Shown here piece by piece: positions 1 to 5,496 of a stretch of 13,854 nucleotides of DNA. Each line of letters starts with the position of its first letter. Within the stretch, counting starts at the first letter, position 1. This DNA comes from Acanthamoeba sp. SK_2022b (taxonomy: Eukaryota > Discosea > Longamoebia > Acanthamoebidae), in the NCBI GenBank assembly GCA_027943245.1, contig JANDJZ010000908.1:1-13854 (forward strand), given 5' to 3'. The notes beneath the pieces were generated by a model that was not told the DNA's origin, ran no database searches, and worked only from the letters and a program-made list of their open reading frames with translations. The translations under genes were made by a program, and so were the position numbers.

Positions 1-1
1 G

Positions 2-472
2 CTGGCGGCGGCCGCCCTGCCCGCCTCGACCGCCGCCGCCCAGCAGGCCGCCGCCTCCAGCAGCCGCACCCCGCAGGAGGAGGCCAACGCCCGCGTCGTC
101 ACCGCCTTCTACGACCTGGCCTTCAACCAGCATAAGCCGACCGAGGCGGCGCGGCTCTATATCGGCGACCGCTACATCCAGCATAATCCGGGCGTCCCGA
201 ACGGCGCGGCGGCCTTCTACGGCTATTTCGAAGGCTTCTTCCGCGACAATCCCCAGTCGCGGGCCACCATCCATCGGGTCATCGCCGACGGCGATCTGGT
301 GGCCCTGCACGTCCATTCGCAGGAGACGCCCAGCGATCCGGGTCGGGCCATCGTCGACATCTTCCGCGTCGAAAACGGCAAGATCGTCGAACATTTCGAC
401 GTCATCCAGTCCGTCCCCAGCACCCCGACCGCCAACGGCAATACCATGTTTGACGGCTCGAAAACCGACTGA
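2..472 (+). CDS. SnoaL/NTF2-like exported protein, 5' end missing
   Basis: The gene runs off the left edge, so the true start is not visible; 156 residues remain before the TGA. The visible N-terminus is alanine-rich and hydrophobic and ends in an Ala-X-Ala-like stretch before QQ, which looks like the end of a signal peptide, so the protein is probably periplasmic. The rest fits a small SnoaL-like/NTF2-like alpha+beta barrel: a helix with VTAFYDLAFN near residues 35-45, the segment YIQHNPGVPNG that is typical of SnoaL-like proteins, then strands with VHSQET and IVDIFRVENGKIVEHFDVIQ. That last segment is the most recognisable part of the family. Such proteins range from cyclases and isomerases to binding proteins, so the substrate cannot be named. 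A strong terminator follows 20 bases downstream. Confidence 0.85.
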   Translation: MAAAALPASTAAAQQAAASSSRTPQEEANARVVTAFYDLAFNQHKPTEAARLYIGDRYIQHNPGVPNGAAAFYGYFEGFFRDNPQSRATIHRVIADGDLVALHVHSQETPSDPGRAIVDIFRVENGKIVEHFDVIQSVPSTPTANGNTMFDGSKTD

Positions 473-492
473 CTTCGTCCGTCCCCAAGGAC

Positions 493-526
493 AACGGCCC
501 CGGAGATCGCTCTCCGGGGCCGTTTT
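493..526 (+). terminator. Rho-independent terminator of the SnoaL-like gene
   Basis: A perfect 13-bp GC-rich stem pairs 494-506 with 511-523 around a four-base loop and is followed by TTTT (523-526) on the + strand. It lies between two convergent genes. The minus-strand side has only two T residues after the stem, so it is mainly a + strand terminator. Confidence 0.85.
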
Positions 527-543
527 CATCTTCAAGCCTGGGA

Positions 544-1179
544 TCAGTTGGCCGGGGGCGCGGGCGGCGGCGGGGCCTCAACGACCGTCCAGATGACCTG
601 GCTGGCGTCGGCGATGACCTGCACCCAGATGGTCTTGTCCGGGCGGCGGATCACATAGGCGCTGATCGGATTGCCGTAGATGATCATCAGACCCAGGTTC
701 ATGTCGCTTCGCAGCGTCTGGGGCAGCTCATCGATCGCGGGGTTCGGCGCCTCGCTGTTGGCGATCTGCACGCCGCCCAGCGCCTTGACGGCCTCGTCCA
801 GGCTGCGCTGGACCTCCAGCCGCGAAAAGGTCTTGTCCTCCGGCGTGGCGGAGCTGGCCATATGGACCTTGCCCTCCACCGTCTGGAAGCCGGTGCCGGT
901 CCAGATCGGATAGGCCGCCAGGTCCATCGTCTTCTCGTCACGCACGCCATAGCCTGCAGGCGCGCCCACATAGGGGAAGGCGCCCAGCGGCGCGGTCGAA
1001 ACGGGGATCAGGCTCAGATCGACATTGGCGGCGACGGCGCTCGGTGTCTTGGCGTCTGCACCGGCCTGCATGGCCGCGCCGTCCGTCGTGGCTTCAGCCT
1101 CGTTCTTGGCCGGCTTGTCGCCGCAGGCCGCCAGGGCGAGCACAGCCAGCATGGCCAGTGTGGAGCTCAGTTTCTTCAA
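544..1179 (-). CDS. Predicted outer-membrane lipoprotein, function unknown
   Basis: This is a 211-residue protein with a clear lipoprotein signal: two lysines, a hydrophobic stretch, then LAAC with the lipidated Cys at residue 19. Gly and Asp follow the Cys; Asp is not at the +2 retention position, so outer-membrane sorting is expected. Residues 20-50 are a low-complexity Ala/Asp linker. The core contains LGAFPYVGAP, then YVIRRPDKTIWVQVIAD, and the protein ends in a proline-rich tail. The core reminds me of the domain found in front of OmpA domains in some envelope lipoproteins, but no OmpA domain is present; this is a resemblance from memory. The start is TTG: an in-frame TGA lies seven codons upstream and no ATG or GTG lies between. 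The ribosome-binding site is weak (GGGTG). It is a single-gene unit, convergent with the SnoaL-like gene. Confidence 0.8.
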   Translation of the reverse strand: MKKLSSTLAMLAVLALAACGDKPAKNEAEATTDGAAMQAGADAKTPSAVAANVDLSLIPVSTAPLGAFPYVGAPAGYGVRDEKTMDLAAYPIWTGTGFQTVEGKVHMASSATPEDKTFSRLEVQRSLDEAVKALGGVQIANSEAPNPAIDELPQTLRSDMNLGLMIIYGNPISAYVIRRPDKTIWVQVIADASQVIWTVVEAPPPPAPPAN

Positions 1180-1212
1180 CGTGACACCCGTCGTTCAGTT
1201 GGACAGACAGAC

Positions 1213-1242
1213 CTTATGTCCCACGAACTGCGACAGGCTCAA
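1213..1242 (-). promoter_or_regulatory. Possible promoter of the lipoprotein gene
   Basis: On the minus strand a TTGAGC hexamer (1237-1242) and CATAAG (1213-1218) are separated by 18 bases, about 35 bases before the TTG start. The match to a vegetative promoter is only moderate. It lies just after the rplA terminator, where a promoter is needed. Confidence 0.3.
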
Positions 1243-1260
1243 GACAAACAGCCGGACATG

Positions 1261-1291
1261 AAAAAACGGCGGGGATTTCTCCCCGCCGTTT
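1261..1291 (-). terminator. Rho-independent terminator of rplK-rplA
   Basis: Read on the minus strand, a GC-rich stem of 11-12 bp (1264-1274 with 1281-1291) encloses a short loop and runs into TTTTTT (1266-1261). It sits 26 bases after the rplA stop codon. It shows that this ribosomal unit ends at rplA and does not continue into rplJ-rplL. Confidence 0.9.
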
Positions 1292-1316
1292 CAACAGTTC
1301 AGCTTGTCGCTAAGGC

Positions 1317-2006
1317 TTAGGCGCCCAGCGAGGCCGGGTCGACCTTGAAGCCCGGGCCCATCGTGGTCGACAGGCTGATGCGCTTCACATAGGTGCCCTT
1401 GGCGCCCGACGGCTTGGCGCGGACCAGAGCGTCCACGATAGCCTTGACGTTGGCTTCCAGCGCGTCCTGCGTGAACGAGGTCTTGCCGATGCCGGCGTGG
1501 ACGATGCCCGCCTTCTCGACGCGGAACTCGACGGCGCCGCCCTTGGCGTCCTTGACGGCTTGCGCGACGTTCGGGGTCACGGTGCCGACCTTCGGGTTCG
1601 GCATCAGGCCGCGCGGGCCCAGCACCTTACCCAGACGACCGACCAGGGCCATCATGTCCGGCGACGCGATCACGCGGTCGAACTCCATGAAGCCGCCAGC
1701 GATCTTTTCGTACAGATCTTCGGCGCCGACGTGTTCAGCGCCAGCAGCGGTGGCTTCAGCGGCCTTGGCGTCCTTGGCGAAGACGGCGACGCGAACGTCA
1801 CGGCCCGTGCCCGACGGCAGGTTCACAACGCCACGGACCTGTTGGTCGGCGTGACGCGGGTCAACGCCCAGGTTGATCGCGATTTCCAGGGATTCGTCGA
1901 ACTTGGCCTTGGCGTTTTCCTTGGCCAGCTTGATGGCGTCGGAGAACGGCAGCAGGTCTTGCGTGACGCCGGTGCGGGCCTTTTGAGCTTTGGTTTGCTT
2001 AGCCAT
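1317..2006 (-). CDS. rplA: 50S ribosomal protein L1
   Basis: This is a full-length bacterial L1 (229 residues; the family is about 230). It binds 23S rRNA in the mobile L1 stalk next to the ribosomal E site, and in many bacteria it represses its own operon by binding the rplK leader. The signature around residues 130-150 ([21 protein letters not shown]) and the RNA-binding region near [24 protein letters not shown] are intact. The ATG lies three bases after the rplK stop, and its Shine-Dalgarno sequence (GGAGG) is inside the last rplK codons, so translation is probably coupled. It is the last gene of the rplK-rplA unit and is followed by a terminator. Confidence 0.98.
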   Translation of the reverse strand: MAKQTKAQKARTGVTQDLLPFSDAIKLAKENAKAKFDESLEIAINLGVDPRHADQQVRGVVNLPSGTGRDVRVAVFAKDAKAAEATAAGAEHVGAEDLYEKIAGGFMEFDRVIASPDMMALVGRLGKVLGPRGLMPNPKVGTVTPNVAQAVKDAKGGAVEFRVEKAGIVHAGIGKTSFTQDALEANVKAIVDALVRAKPSGAKGTYVKRISLSTTMGPGFKVDPASLGA

Positions 2007-2009
2007 GGA

Positions 2010-2441
2010 TTAGCCCTCCACCACTTCGAGGCCCATCGCGCGGGCGGAGCCTTCGATGATCTTGGTCGCGGCGTCCAGGTCGTTCGCGTTCAGATCTTTC
2101 ATCTTCTTTTCGGCGATCTCGCGCAGCTGGGCCACGGTGATCTTGCCGGCGACTTCACGGCCGACCAGCTTCGAACCCGACTTCAGGCCGGTGGCCTGCT
2201 TCAGGTACCAGGTCGCCGGGGGCGTCTTGGTGACGAAGGTGAACGACTTGTCCTGATAGACGGTGATCACGGTCGGAAGCGGGGTGCCCTTGGCTTCCTT
2301 CTCGGTGCGTGCGTTGAACTCCTTGCAGAAGCCCATGATGTTCACGCCGCGTTGACCCAGAGCCGGGCCGATCGGGGGCGAAGGCGTGGCCGAACCGGCA
2401 GGCACTTGCAGCTTGATATAGCCGAGAATCTTCTTGGCCAT
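2010..2441 (-). CDS. rplK: 50S ribosomal protein L11
   Basis: This is a 143-residue protein of normal length. L11 forms the base of the GTPase-associated stalk on 23S rRNA and contacts EF-G and release factors. The N-terminal domain holds the proline-rich helix region [20 protein letters not shown], where thiopeptide antibiotics contact L11. The C-terminal rRNA-binding domain holds [18 protein letters not shown] and [19 protein letters not shown]. The ATG at 2441 is preceded by a good AGGAGAG ribosome-binding site. It is the first gene of a two-gene unit with rplA. It has its own promoter and a leader of about 110 bases carrying an L1-type hairpin, so feedback by L1 is likely. Confidence 0.98.
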   Translation of the reverse strand: MAKKILGYIKLQVPAGSATPSPPIGPALGQRGVNIMGFCKEFNARTEKEAKGTPLPTVITVYQDKSFTFVTKTPPATWYLKQATGLKSGSKLVGREVAGKITVAQLREIAEKKMKDLNANDLDAATKIIEGSARAMGLEVVEG

Positions 2442-2488
2442 TGGTCTCTCCTATGAATGACCCGACGAACGAACGACGAGCCGGTGAG

Positions 2489-2517
2489 CCGTGGTGCGGC
2501 ATGGCTGCCTCCCACGG
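2489..2517 (-). promoter_or_regulatory. Putative L1-binding translational operator in the rplK leader
   Basis: Read as minus-strand RNA this is a 6-bp outer stem (2512-2517 with 2489-2494), an asymmetric internal loop (GA on the 5' side, three bases on the 3' side), a 4-bp GGCA/TGCC inner stem and a four-base loop. The 5' side reads GTGGGAGGC, which also occurs in the L1-stalk helix 76/77 region of E. coli 23S rRNA as I recall it, and the 3' side returns as CCAC in both. L1 repressing its own mRNA through an rRNA mimic is established in E. coli and archaea. The site lies about 40 bases before the rplK ribosome-binding site. Confidence 0.7.
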
Positions 2518-2558
2518 ATTTGCCGCTCCGCGGATCGAGACCGCCGAGCGAAGGCGCG

Positions 2559-2587
2559 CGTATAGCGGAGGGGGGCACGAAAGGCAA
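2559..2587 (-). promoter_or_regulatory. Sigma-73-type promoter of rplK-rplA
   Basis: On the minus strand TTGCCTT (2581-2587), a 14-base spacer and GCTATACG (2559-2566) closely match the Caulobacter housekeeping consensus TTGACGS-N10-14-GCTANAWC. It lies between the nusG terminator and the L1-type hairpin, giving a leader of about 110 bases. Confidence 0.75.
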
Positions 2588-2617
2588 CGCAGGGACCTGC
2601 CCCATCTGCCGAGCAAG

Positions 2618-2649
2618 AAAAAAGCCGCGCCCGTTTCCAGGCGCGGCTT
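2618..2649 (-). terminator. Rho-independent terminator after nusG
   Basis: On the minus strand a 10-bp GC-rich stem (2640-2649 with 2622-2631) and an eight-base loop are followed by TTTTTT (2623-2618). It begins 24 bases after the nusG stop and separates tRNA-Trp/secE/nusG from rplK-rplA, which has its own promoter. Confidence 0.9.
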
Positions 2650-2672
2650 CAAATCTCTGCGGTGCGAGAGCC

Positions 2673-3248
2673 TTAGCCCGCGACCTTCTCCACCTGACCG
2701 TATTCCAGTTCGACCGGCGTGGCGCGGCCGAAGATCGAAACGGCGACGCGCAGACGGGCGTGTTCTTCGTCCACGCTCTCGACCGAACCGTCGAAGCTGG
2801 CGAACGGGCCGTCGATGACCTTGACCTTCTCGCCGATGTCGAAGCGGATCGTGGGCTTCGGACGTTCGACGCCCTCTTCCACCTGACCGATGATGTTCTG
2901 AACTTCACGTTCCGAGACCGGCAGGGGCTTGGTGCCGCCTGCCGCGCCCAGGAAGCCGGTGACCTTCGGCGTGTTCTTGACCAGGTGATAGGCCTGATCG
3001 GTCATCTCCATCTTCACCAGCACATAGCCGGGGAAGAATTTGCGTTCCGAGTTTACCTTGCGGCCGCGACGGATCTCGACGACGTCCTCGGTCGGAACCA
3101 GGATTTCGGAGAAGGCGTCTTCCAGGCCCTGTTGCTTGGCCTGATCACGCAGCTGCTCGGCGACCTTCTTTTCGAAGTTCGAGTAGGCGTTGACGATGTA
3201 CCACTTGTGGCGCGGATTGGCCGGTTTTGCGGGCGCTGCGTCGGTCAT
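2673..3248 (-). CDS. nusG: Transcription termination/antitermination factor NusG
   Basis: This is a 191-residue protein of normal length. NusG binds the clamp of RNA polymerase, suppresses pausing, and links polymerase to Rho or to the ribosome through its KOW domain. The N-terminal NGN domain starts with KWYIVNAYSNFEKKV and includes RKFFPGYVLVKMEM. The C-terminal KOW domain runs over about the last 55 residues, starting at FDIGEKVKVIDGPFASF and ending GQVEKV. A short unstructured N-terminal extension rich in Ala and Pro precedes the NGN fold. An AAGGAT ribosome-binding site lies about 12 bases before the ATG. It follows secE by 31 bases in the conserved secE-nusG pair and ends at its own terminator. 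Confidence 0.98.
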   Translation of the reverse strand: MTDAAPAKPANPRHKWYIVNAYSNFEKKVAEQLRDQAKQQGLEDAFSEILVPTEDVVEIRRGRKVNSERKFFPGYVLVKMEMTDQAYHLVKNTPKVTGFLGAAGGTKPLPVSEREVQNIIGQVEEGVERPKPTIRFDIGEKVKVIDGPFASFDGSVESVDEEHARLRVAVSIFGRATPVELEYGQVEKVAG

Positions 3249-3279
3249 GACGGTTCTTTATCCTTACGAACGCGGCGTC

Positions 3280-3597
3280 TTACGAGCCGAGGCCGATGAT
3301 CCAACGGAAGGCGAAGCCAAGGCCGGTGTCGACGATCCAGAAGAAGATCGCAGCAATGATGACCATGATGAAGACCATCACCGAGGTGATCCAGGTCTCC
3401 TTGCGGCTGGGCCATACGATCTTGCGACCTTCGGCGCGCACCTGACCGATGAACTGAGGCACGCTCGGGCGCGGCTTCTTGGGTTCGGGCAGATCAACCG
3501 TGATCGCGGCGCCCGCAGCAGCCTGAGCCTTGGCGGCGCCGACTTGGGGCCTCGCGTTGGCCTGGGGCCGCTTGCCTGGGGATTTGGCCTTGGCCAT
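3280..3597 (-). CDS. secE: Preprotein translocase subunit SecE
   Basis: This is a 105-residue inner-membrane protein that clamps SecY in the SecYEG channel. It has the single-anchor form usual outside the enterics: a polar Ala/Pro/Lys-rich N-terminus (1-45), the amphipathic region ending in the conserved KIVWPSRKET (about 59-68), and one membrane helix (about 70-90). I chose the ATG at 3597, which has GAAGAG about six to nine bases upstream. An in-frame TTG at 3615 would add six residues and lacks a well-placed ribosome-binding site. The N-terminal tail is longer than in minimal SecE proteins. It lies between tRNA-Trp and nusG. Confidence 0.95.
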   Translation of the reverse strand: MAKAKSPGKRPQANARPQVGAAKAQAAAGAAITVDLPEPKKPRPSVPQFIGQVRAEGRKIVWPSRKETWITSVMVFIMVIIAAIFFWIVDTGLGFAFRWIIGLGS

Positions 3598-3620
3598 CAG
3601 CTGCTCTTCAAACAATTGTT

Positions 3621-3661
3621 CCTGTCGCCCCAGATGGGAAGTCCCACCCGGAAGCGACAGG
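3621..3661 (-). other. Large stem-loop between tRNA-Trp and secE
   Basis: A perfect 8-bp inverted repeat (3621-3628 with 3654-3661) encloses 25 bases that can form a smaller inner hairpin (3634-3638 with 3643-3647, one wobble pair on the minus strand). It begins six bases after the tRNA-Trp CCA end and lacks a T-tract, so it is probably not a terminator. A role in RNA processing or protection of the secE mRNA 5' end is an inference. A 10-base palindrome (3611-3620) adjoins it on the secE side. Confidence 0.5.
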
Positions 3662-3667
3662 GGTGAT

Positions 3668-3743
3668 TGGCAGGAGTTGGGGGACTCGAACCCACGACCC
3701 CCGGTTTTGGAGACCGGTGCTCTACCAGCTGAGCTAAACTCCT
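3668..3743 (-). tRNA. trnW: tRNA-Trp (anticodon CCA)
   Basis: The 76-base gene folds as a standard cloverleaf: acceptor stem AGGAGTT/AACTCCT, D arm with GCTC...GAGC, anticodon arm CCGGT-CTCCAAA-ACCGG reading CCA, T loop TTCGAGT, discriminator G. The 3' CCA is encoded. The T stem has one mismatch at its second pair. It stands directly before secE-nusG, a common bacterial arrangement, and probably shares their transcript. Confidence 0.97.
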
Positions 3744-3789
3744 AGACAACCGCACCAACCTTCCGGTCCGCGCGTTCGCCAGAGGGGGG

Positions 3790-3818
3790 CGTATGCCCGA
3801 CACCGCCCGGTATTTCAA
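3790..3818 (-). promoter_or_regulatory. Probable promoter of tRNA-Trp/secE/nusG
   Basis: On the minus strand TTGAAAT (3812-3818), a 14-base spacer and GGCATACG (3790-3797) resemble the sigma-73 pattern; the -10 half is imperfect. Spacing to the tRNA (about 45 bases) fits. No other candidate was seen between the CNNM-like gene and the tRNA. Confidence 0.45.
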
Positions 3819-3838
3819 GGGCGTTCTGGCTTCATCCC

Positions 3839-5173
3839 CTACTCTTCTAGATGCGCCGCTATGGCGGCCTTCTCATCCTGGGCTTTCACCAGTTCCTTGA
3901 AGATCAATTTGTCGATGCGTCGATCGTCCATATCGACGACCTCGACTTCGAATCGGCCGACCTGAAGAATCTCGCCCTCATCCGGCACGCGCGAGATCTG
4001 ATGCAGAATCAGTCCGGCGACCGTGTGGAAGCCTTCATGCTCGCCGAAGTCCTCGCCCAGGGTGTCGGCCAGGTCGTCCAGGTCCGTCTGGCCGTCCACC
4101 AGCCAGCTGCCGTCGGCGCGCTGGTGCATCCAGGCCTGTTCTTCGTCATGGCCTTCGTTGAAGTCGCCCGCGATCATCTCCAGCAGGTCCGTCGCGGTGA
4201 CCACGCCTTCAAACGCCCCGAACTCGTCGACCAGGAAGGCCATGTGGACCTTCGATCCCTTCAGGATCTCCAGCGCCTTCAACACCGAGGTCGACTGCGG
4301 GATGAAGGCCGGCTCCTGAACCAGAGGCTCGACATCGAACCTGCCGTCGGTCAGCAGGGCGTCCAGCAGATCCTTCTTGTGGACCACGCCCAACGGATTA
4401 TCGACGTCGCTCTCACGCGCCACAACGATGCGGGAATAGGGGCAGGTGCGGATTTCCTCGCGCAGCACTTCCTCGGGGTCGTCCAGCGCAATCCAGAAGA
4501 CGTCATGGCGGGGCGTCATGGCCACCCGCACGGGGCGGTCGCCCAGACGCAGGATCTCCTCGATCATCACCTGTTCTTCCGGCTCGATCAGACCCGCAGA
4601 CGTGCCCTCGGCCAGAATCGTCGCAACCTCTTCCTGCGTCACATCCGAACCGTCGCGGTCCTTGACGCCCAGCAGTTTCAGGATGCCCGAGGTCGAGGCC
4701 GTCAGCAGGATGACGAACGGCTTCAGCACGACCGCCAGGCTGGAGATCGGTCCCGCCATCTTGGACGCCACCGTCTCGGGGAAGATCAGCGCCAGGCGCT
4801 TGGGCACCAGTTCGCCGATGATCAGCGACACATAGGTGATGCACACGACCACCAGAGCGGTTGCGAAAAATTCGGTGTAGGCGGCCAGCGCCGGGAAGGC
4901 GTGCTCCAGAATCCGGTCTAGTTCGCCCGCTATGGTCGCCTGACCATAGGCGCCTGCCAGAATGCCGAACAGGGTGATGCCCACCTGAACCGCCGACAGG
5001 AATTGCGTAGGCTCTTCAGACAGTTTCAAGGCGGCCCGCGCGCCCCGATCCCCTCTTTCCGCCCTCGCCTGGAGCTTCGACCTCCGCGACGAGACGACCG
5101 CCAATTCGGTCATGGCGAACAGGCCGTTGAGCACCACAAGGAGCAGAACGACGGCAATAGCGATGAGTAACAT
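3839..5173 (-). CDS. CNNM/CorC-type membrane protein (hemolysin-like family), DUF21 plus CBS
   Basis: This is a 444-residue integral membrane protein. Residues 1-185 form the DUF21/CNNM domain: a first hydrophobic helix at 1-20 followed by MTELAVVSSRRSKLQ, then further helices and the conserved ITYVSLIIGELVPKRLAL. A CBS pair follows (about 205-330, with VAMTPRHDVFWIALDD and FLVDEFGAFEGVVTATDLLE). The last 90 residues are a CorC_HlyC domain. The family is linked to Mg2+/Co2+ transport or resistance; the old name hemolysin should not be read as toxin evidence. The ATG directly follows an in-frame TAG, so no earlier start exists, yet no Shine-Dalgarno is visible. That TAG is also the stop of the small open frame upstream, so reinitiation is possible. 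It is followed by the promoter for tRNA-Trp. Confidence 0.93.
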   Translation of the reverse strand: MLLIAIAVVLLLVVLNGLFAMTELAVVSSRRSKLQARAERGDRGARAALKLSEEPTQFLSAVQVGITLFGILAGAYGQATIAGELDRILEHAFPALAAYTEFFATALVVVCITYVSLIIGELVPKRLALIFPETVASKMAGPISSLAVVLKPFVILLTASTSGILKLLGVKDRDGSDVTQEEVATILAEGTSAGLIEPEEQVMIEEILRLGDRPVRVAMTPRHDVFWIALDDPEEVLREEIRTCPYSRIVVARESDVDNPLGVVHKKDLLDALLTDGRFDVEPLVQEPAFIPQSTSVLKALEILKGSKVHMAFLVDEFGAFEGVVTATDLLEMIAGDFNEGHDEEQAWMHQRADGSWLVDGQTDLDDLADTLGEDFGEHEGFHTVAGLILHQISRVPDEGEILQVGRFEVEVVDMDDRRIDKLIFKELVKAQDEKAAIAAHLEE

Positions 5174-5398
5174 CTAAGGGGTGTGGGGACCAACGCGGCG
5201 CGACAGACGGCGTCCGCAGAACAATATTAGGGCAGGAACGGGTTTTACGCCACGAATTCCTTTCGGCCTCACCCCGTGCGCCCCACCTCGACCGAGCCAT
5301 AGGCGCCGGACATGTCCGTTCGCATCATGCTGGCTGGCGCAGGCGCTCATGCCCAGCAGAGTGCCGATGAACAGGCCGATGTGAACCGCGCGGCGCAT
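5174..5398 (-). CDS. Small predicted lipoprotein, C-terminal part doubtful (probable frameshift)
   Basis: The open frame is 74 residues. The ATG at 5398 has AAGGAT about ten bases upstream. Residues 1-20 are an N-terminal signal (MRR, then a hydrophobic stretch) ending in GMSAC, a slightly irregular lipobox, followed by ASQHDAN. Up to about residue 27 codons are mostly G/C at the third position; after that the frame fills with Arg/Gly/Pro and A/T-ending codons. One base over, the frame from about 5311 down to the TGA near 5267 reads MSGAYGSVEVGRTG with nearly all third positions G or C. An extra base near 5311-5318 would explain this, and the real product would then be about 42 residues. As it stands the frame ends at a TAG touching the next ATG. 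Function is unknown. Confidence 0.5.
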   Translation of the reverse strand: MRRAVHIGLFIGTLLGMSACASQHDANGHVRRLWLGRGGAHGVRPKGIRGVKPVPALILFCGRRLSRRVGPHTP

Positions 5399-5428
5399 GG
5401 TTGCCAAATCCTTAACATTCGTCAGTGG

Positions 5429-5453
5429 AATGTAGGGACCTGTTCCCGGTTCC
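5429..5453 (-). promoter_or_regulatory. Possible EcfG (general stress sigma) promoter of the small lipoprotein
   Basis: On the minus strand GGAAC (5449-5453), 16 bases, then CATT (5429-5432) resembles the alphaproteobacterial EcfG/sigma-T pattern GGAAC-N16-17-CGTT with one mismatch in the -10 half. It lies about 30 bases before the ATG with AAGGAT between. The pattern is short and a chance match is possible. Confidence 0.35.
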
Positions 5454-5496
5454 GCGCAATATCACTCGCGCAGAAAGCGATTATGCAGCCTGGTCT

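Noticed and set aside
1497..2456. A 319-codon open frame on the + strand across rplA and rplK
   Set aside because: It is antisense to two certain ribosomal protein genes and has no recognisable protein features; long antisense frames are expected in high-GC coding DNA.
3851..4921. A 356-codon open frame on the + strand across the CNNM-like gene
   Set aside because: It is the mirror of a clear DUF21/CBS gene on the minus strand; composition is typical of antisense frames.
3839..5173. Reading the CNNM/CorC gene as a toxin because of the hemolysin family name
   Set aside because: The DUF21-CBS-CorC architecture points to ion transport or homeostasis; the hemolysin label is historical.
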